A model generated the notes under the pieces. That model was given only the letters and a program-made list of their open reading frames with translations. It had not been told where the DNA came from and ran no database searches. A DNA stretch of 12,119 bases, taken from assembly GCA_964393975.1 (NCBI GenBank), contig CAYMVO010000025.1, positions 1 to 12,119 on the forward strand, read 5' to 3'. A program made the position numbers and the translations under genes. This DNA is from CALVNN01 sp964393975. GTDB taxonomy: Bacteria; Bacillota; Clostridia; Christensenellales; UBA1242. Positions 12,034 through 12,119 of the stretch are shown here, one piece after another. Numbering within the stretch: position 1 is the first letter of the stretch; every line of letters begins with the position of its first letter.

Positions 12034-12119
12034 AGGTGAGTCTTGAAGAGAGACGAGTACATTTACAATAGAATAATTAAAATATAGTAAGGTTTATTTG
12101 AAGATAAAAAATAAACGAA
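12034..12119 (+). other. Start of a long untranslated leader with two small hairpins
   Basis: About 80 nt of transcript would be made here without a start codon preceded by a Shine-Dalgarno site. GTCTT (12040-12044) pairs with GAGAC (12050-12054) at the predicted 5' end, and GTTTATTT (12092-12099) pairs perfectly with AAATAAAC (12109-12116). The target could be a structural RNA or a leader-regulated gene; the sequence ends too early to say. Confidence 0.45.

Noticed and set aside
1..12119. CRISPR array, phage or transposon content
   Set aside because: No regularly spaced repeats, integrase, transposase or phage structural motifs were seen; gene content is housekeeping, sporulation and surface protein.

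Overview
The window looks like a chromosomal segment of a low-GC, endospore-forming member of the Firmicutes, probably an uncultured Clostridia lineage. Three genes support this: spoIIR, sleB and ypeB are found only in endospore formers. Strong GGAGG-type Shine-Dalgarno sites, A/T-rich intergenic DNA and sigma-A-like promoters (TTGACA/TATAAT) agree with it. I cannot place it more precisely from the sequence. No phage, IS, CRISPR, tRNA or rRNA gene was seen.

Layout. Bases 1-428 are the 3' end of a DUF6273-type gene, closed by a terminator at 490-527. Bases 528-819 hold no gene but contain a perfect 28-bp palindrome inside a locally GC-richer block. Bases 820-3579 form an apparent forespore operon: a candidate sigma-F promoter, spoIIR (forespore-to-mother-cell signal), sleB (cortex-lytic enzyme) and ypeB (SleB partner), ended by a bidirectional terminator. 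An unrecognised 318-aa gene (3648-4604, minus) faces that terminator. It shares a divergent promoter region with a 959-aa N-terminally anchored, GLUG-repeat, beta-helix-like surface protein (4785-7664), whose promoter has perfect consensus boxes. A convergent 95-aa two-helix ferritin-like gene (7824-8111, minus) resembles the encapsulated-ferritin core. Next is secA (8257-10911) with its own promoter and terminator. Then comes a DUF3343 gene (11026-11295) that converges on, and overlaps by 4 bp, a YfcE-type phosphoesterase homologue (11292-11765, minus). The right end (11802-12119) is non-coding and carries a strong UP-element-like promoter firing out of the window.

How the genes relate. SpoIIR, SleB and YpeB act in one developmental programme: SpoIIR couples the forespore to mother-cell sigma-E activation, while SleB and YpeB are made in the forespore and stored for cortex breakdown at germination. 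SecA is the housekeeping translocation motor that would be expected to export these and the surface protein. The remaining genes have no evident shared pathway.

Most unusual points: (1) the phosphoesterase homologue has lost most metal and catalytic residues of its family while keeping the fold-defining sequence, and appears to be expressed from a leaderless mRNA; (2) the terminator of the DUF3343 gene lies inside the coding 3' end of that opposing gene; (3) the stand-alone two-helix ferritin matches encapsulated-ferritin ligand spacing with no encapsulin gene nearby; (4) spoIIR, sleB and ypeB form one operon. I did not find a convincing new multi-gene system. The best leads for novelty are the degenerate phosphoesterase and the orphan divergent to the surface protein.
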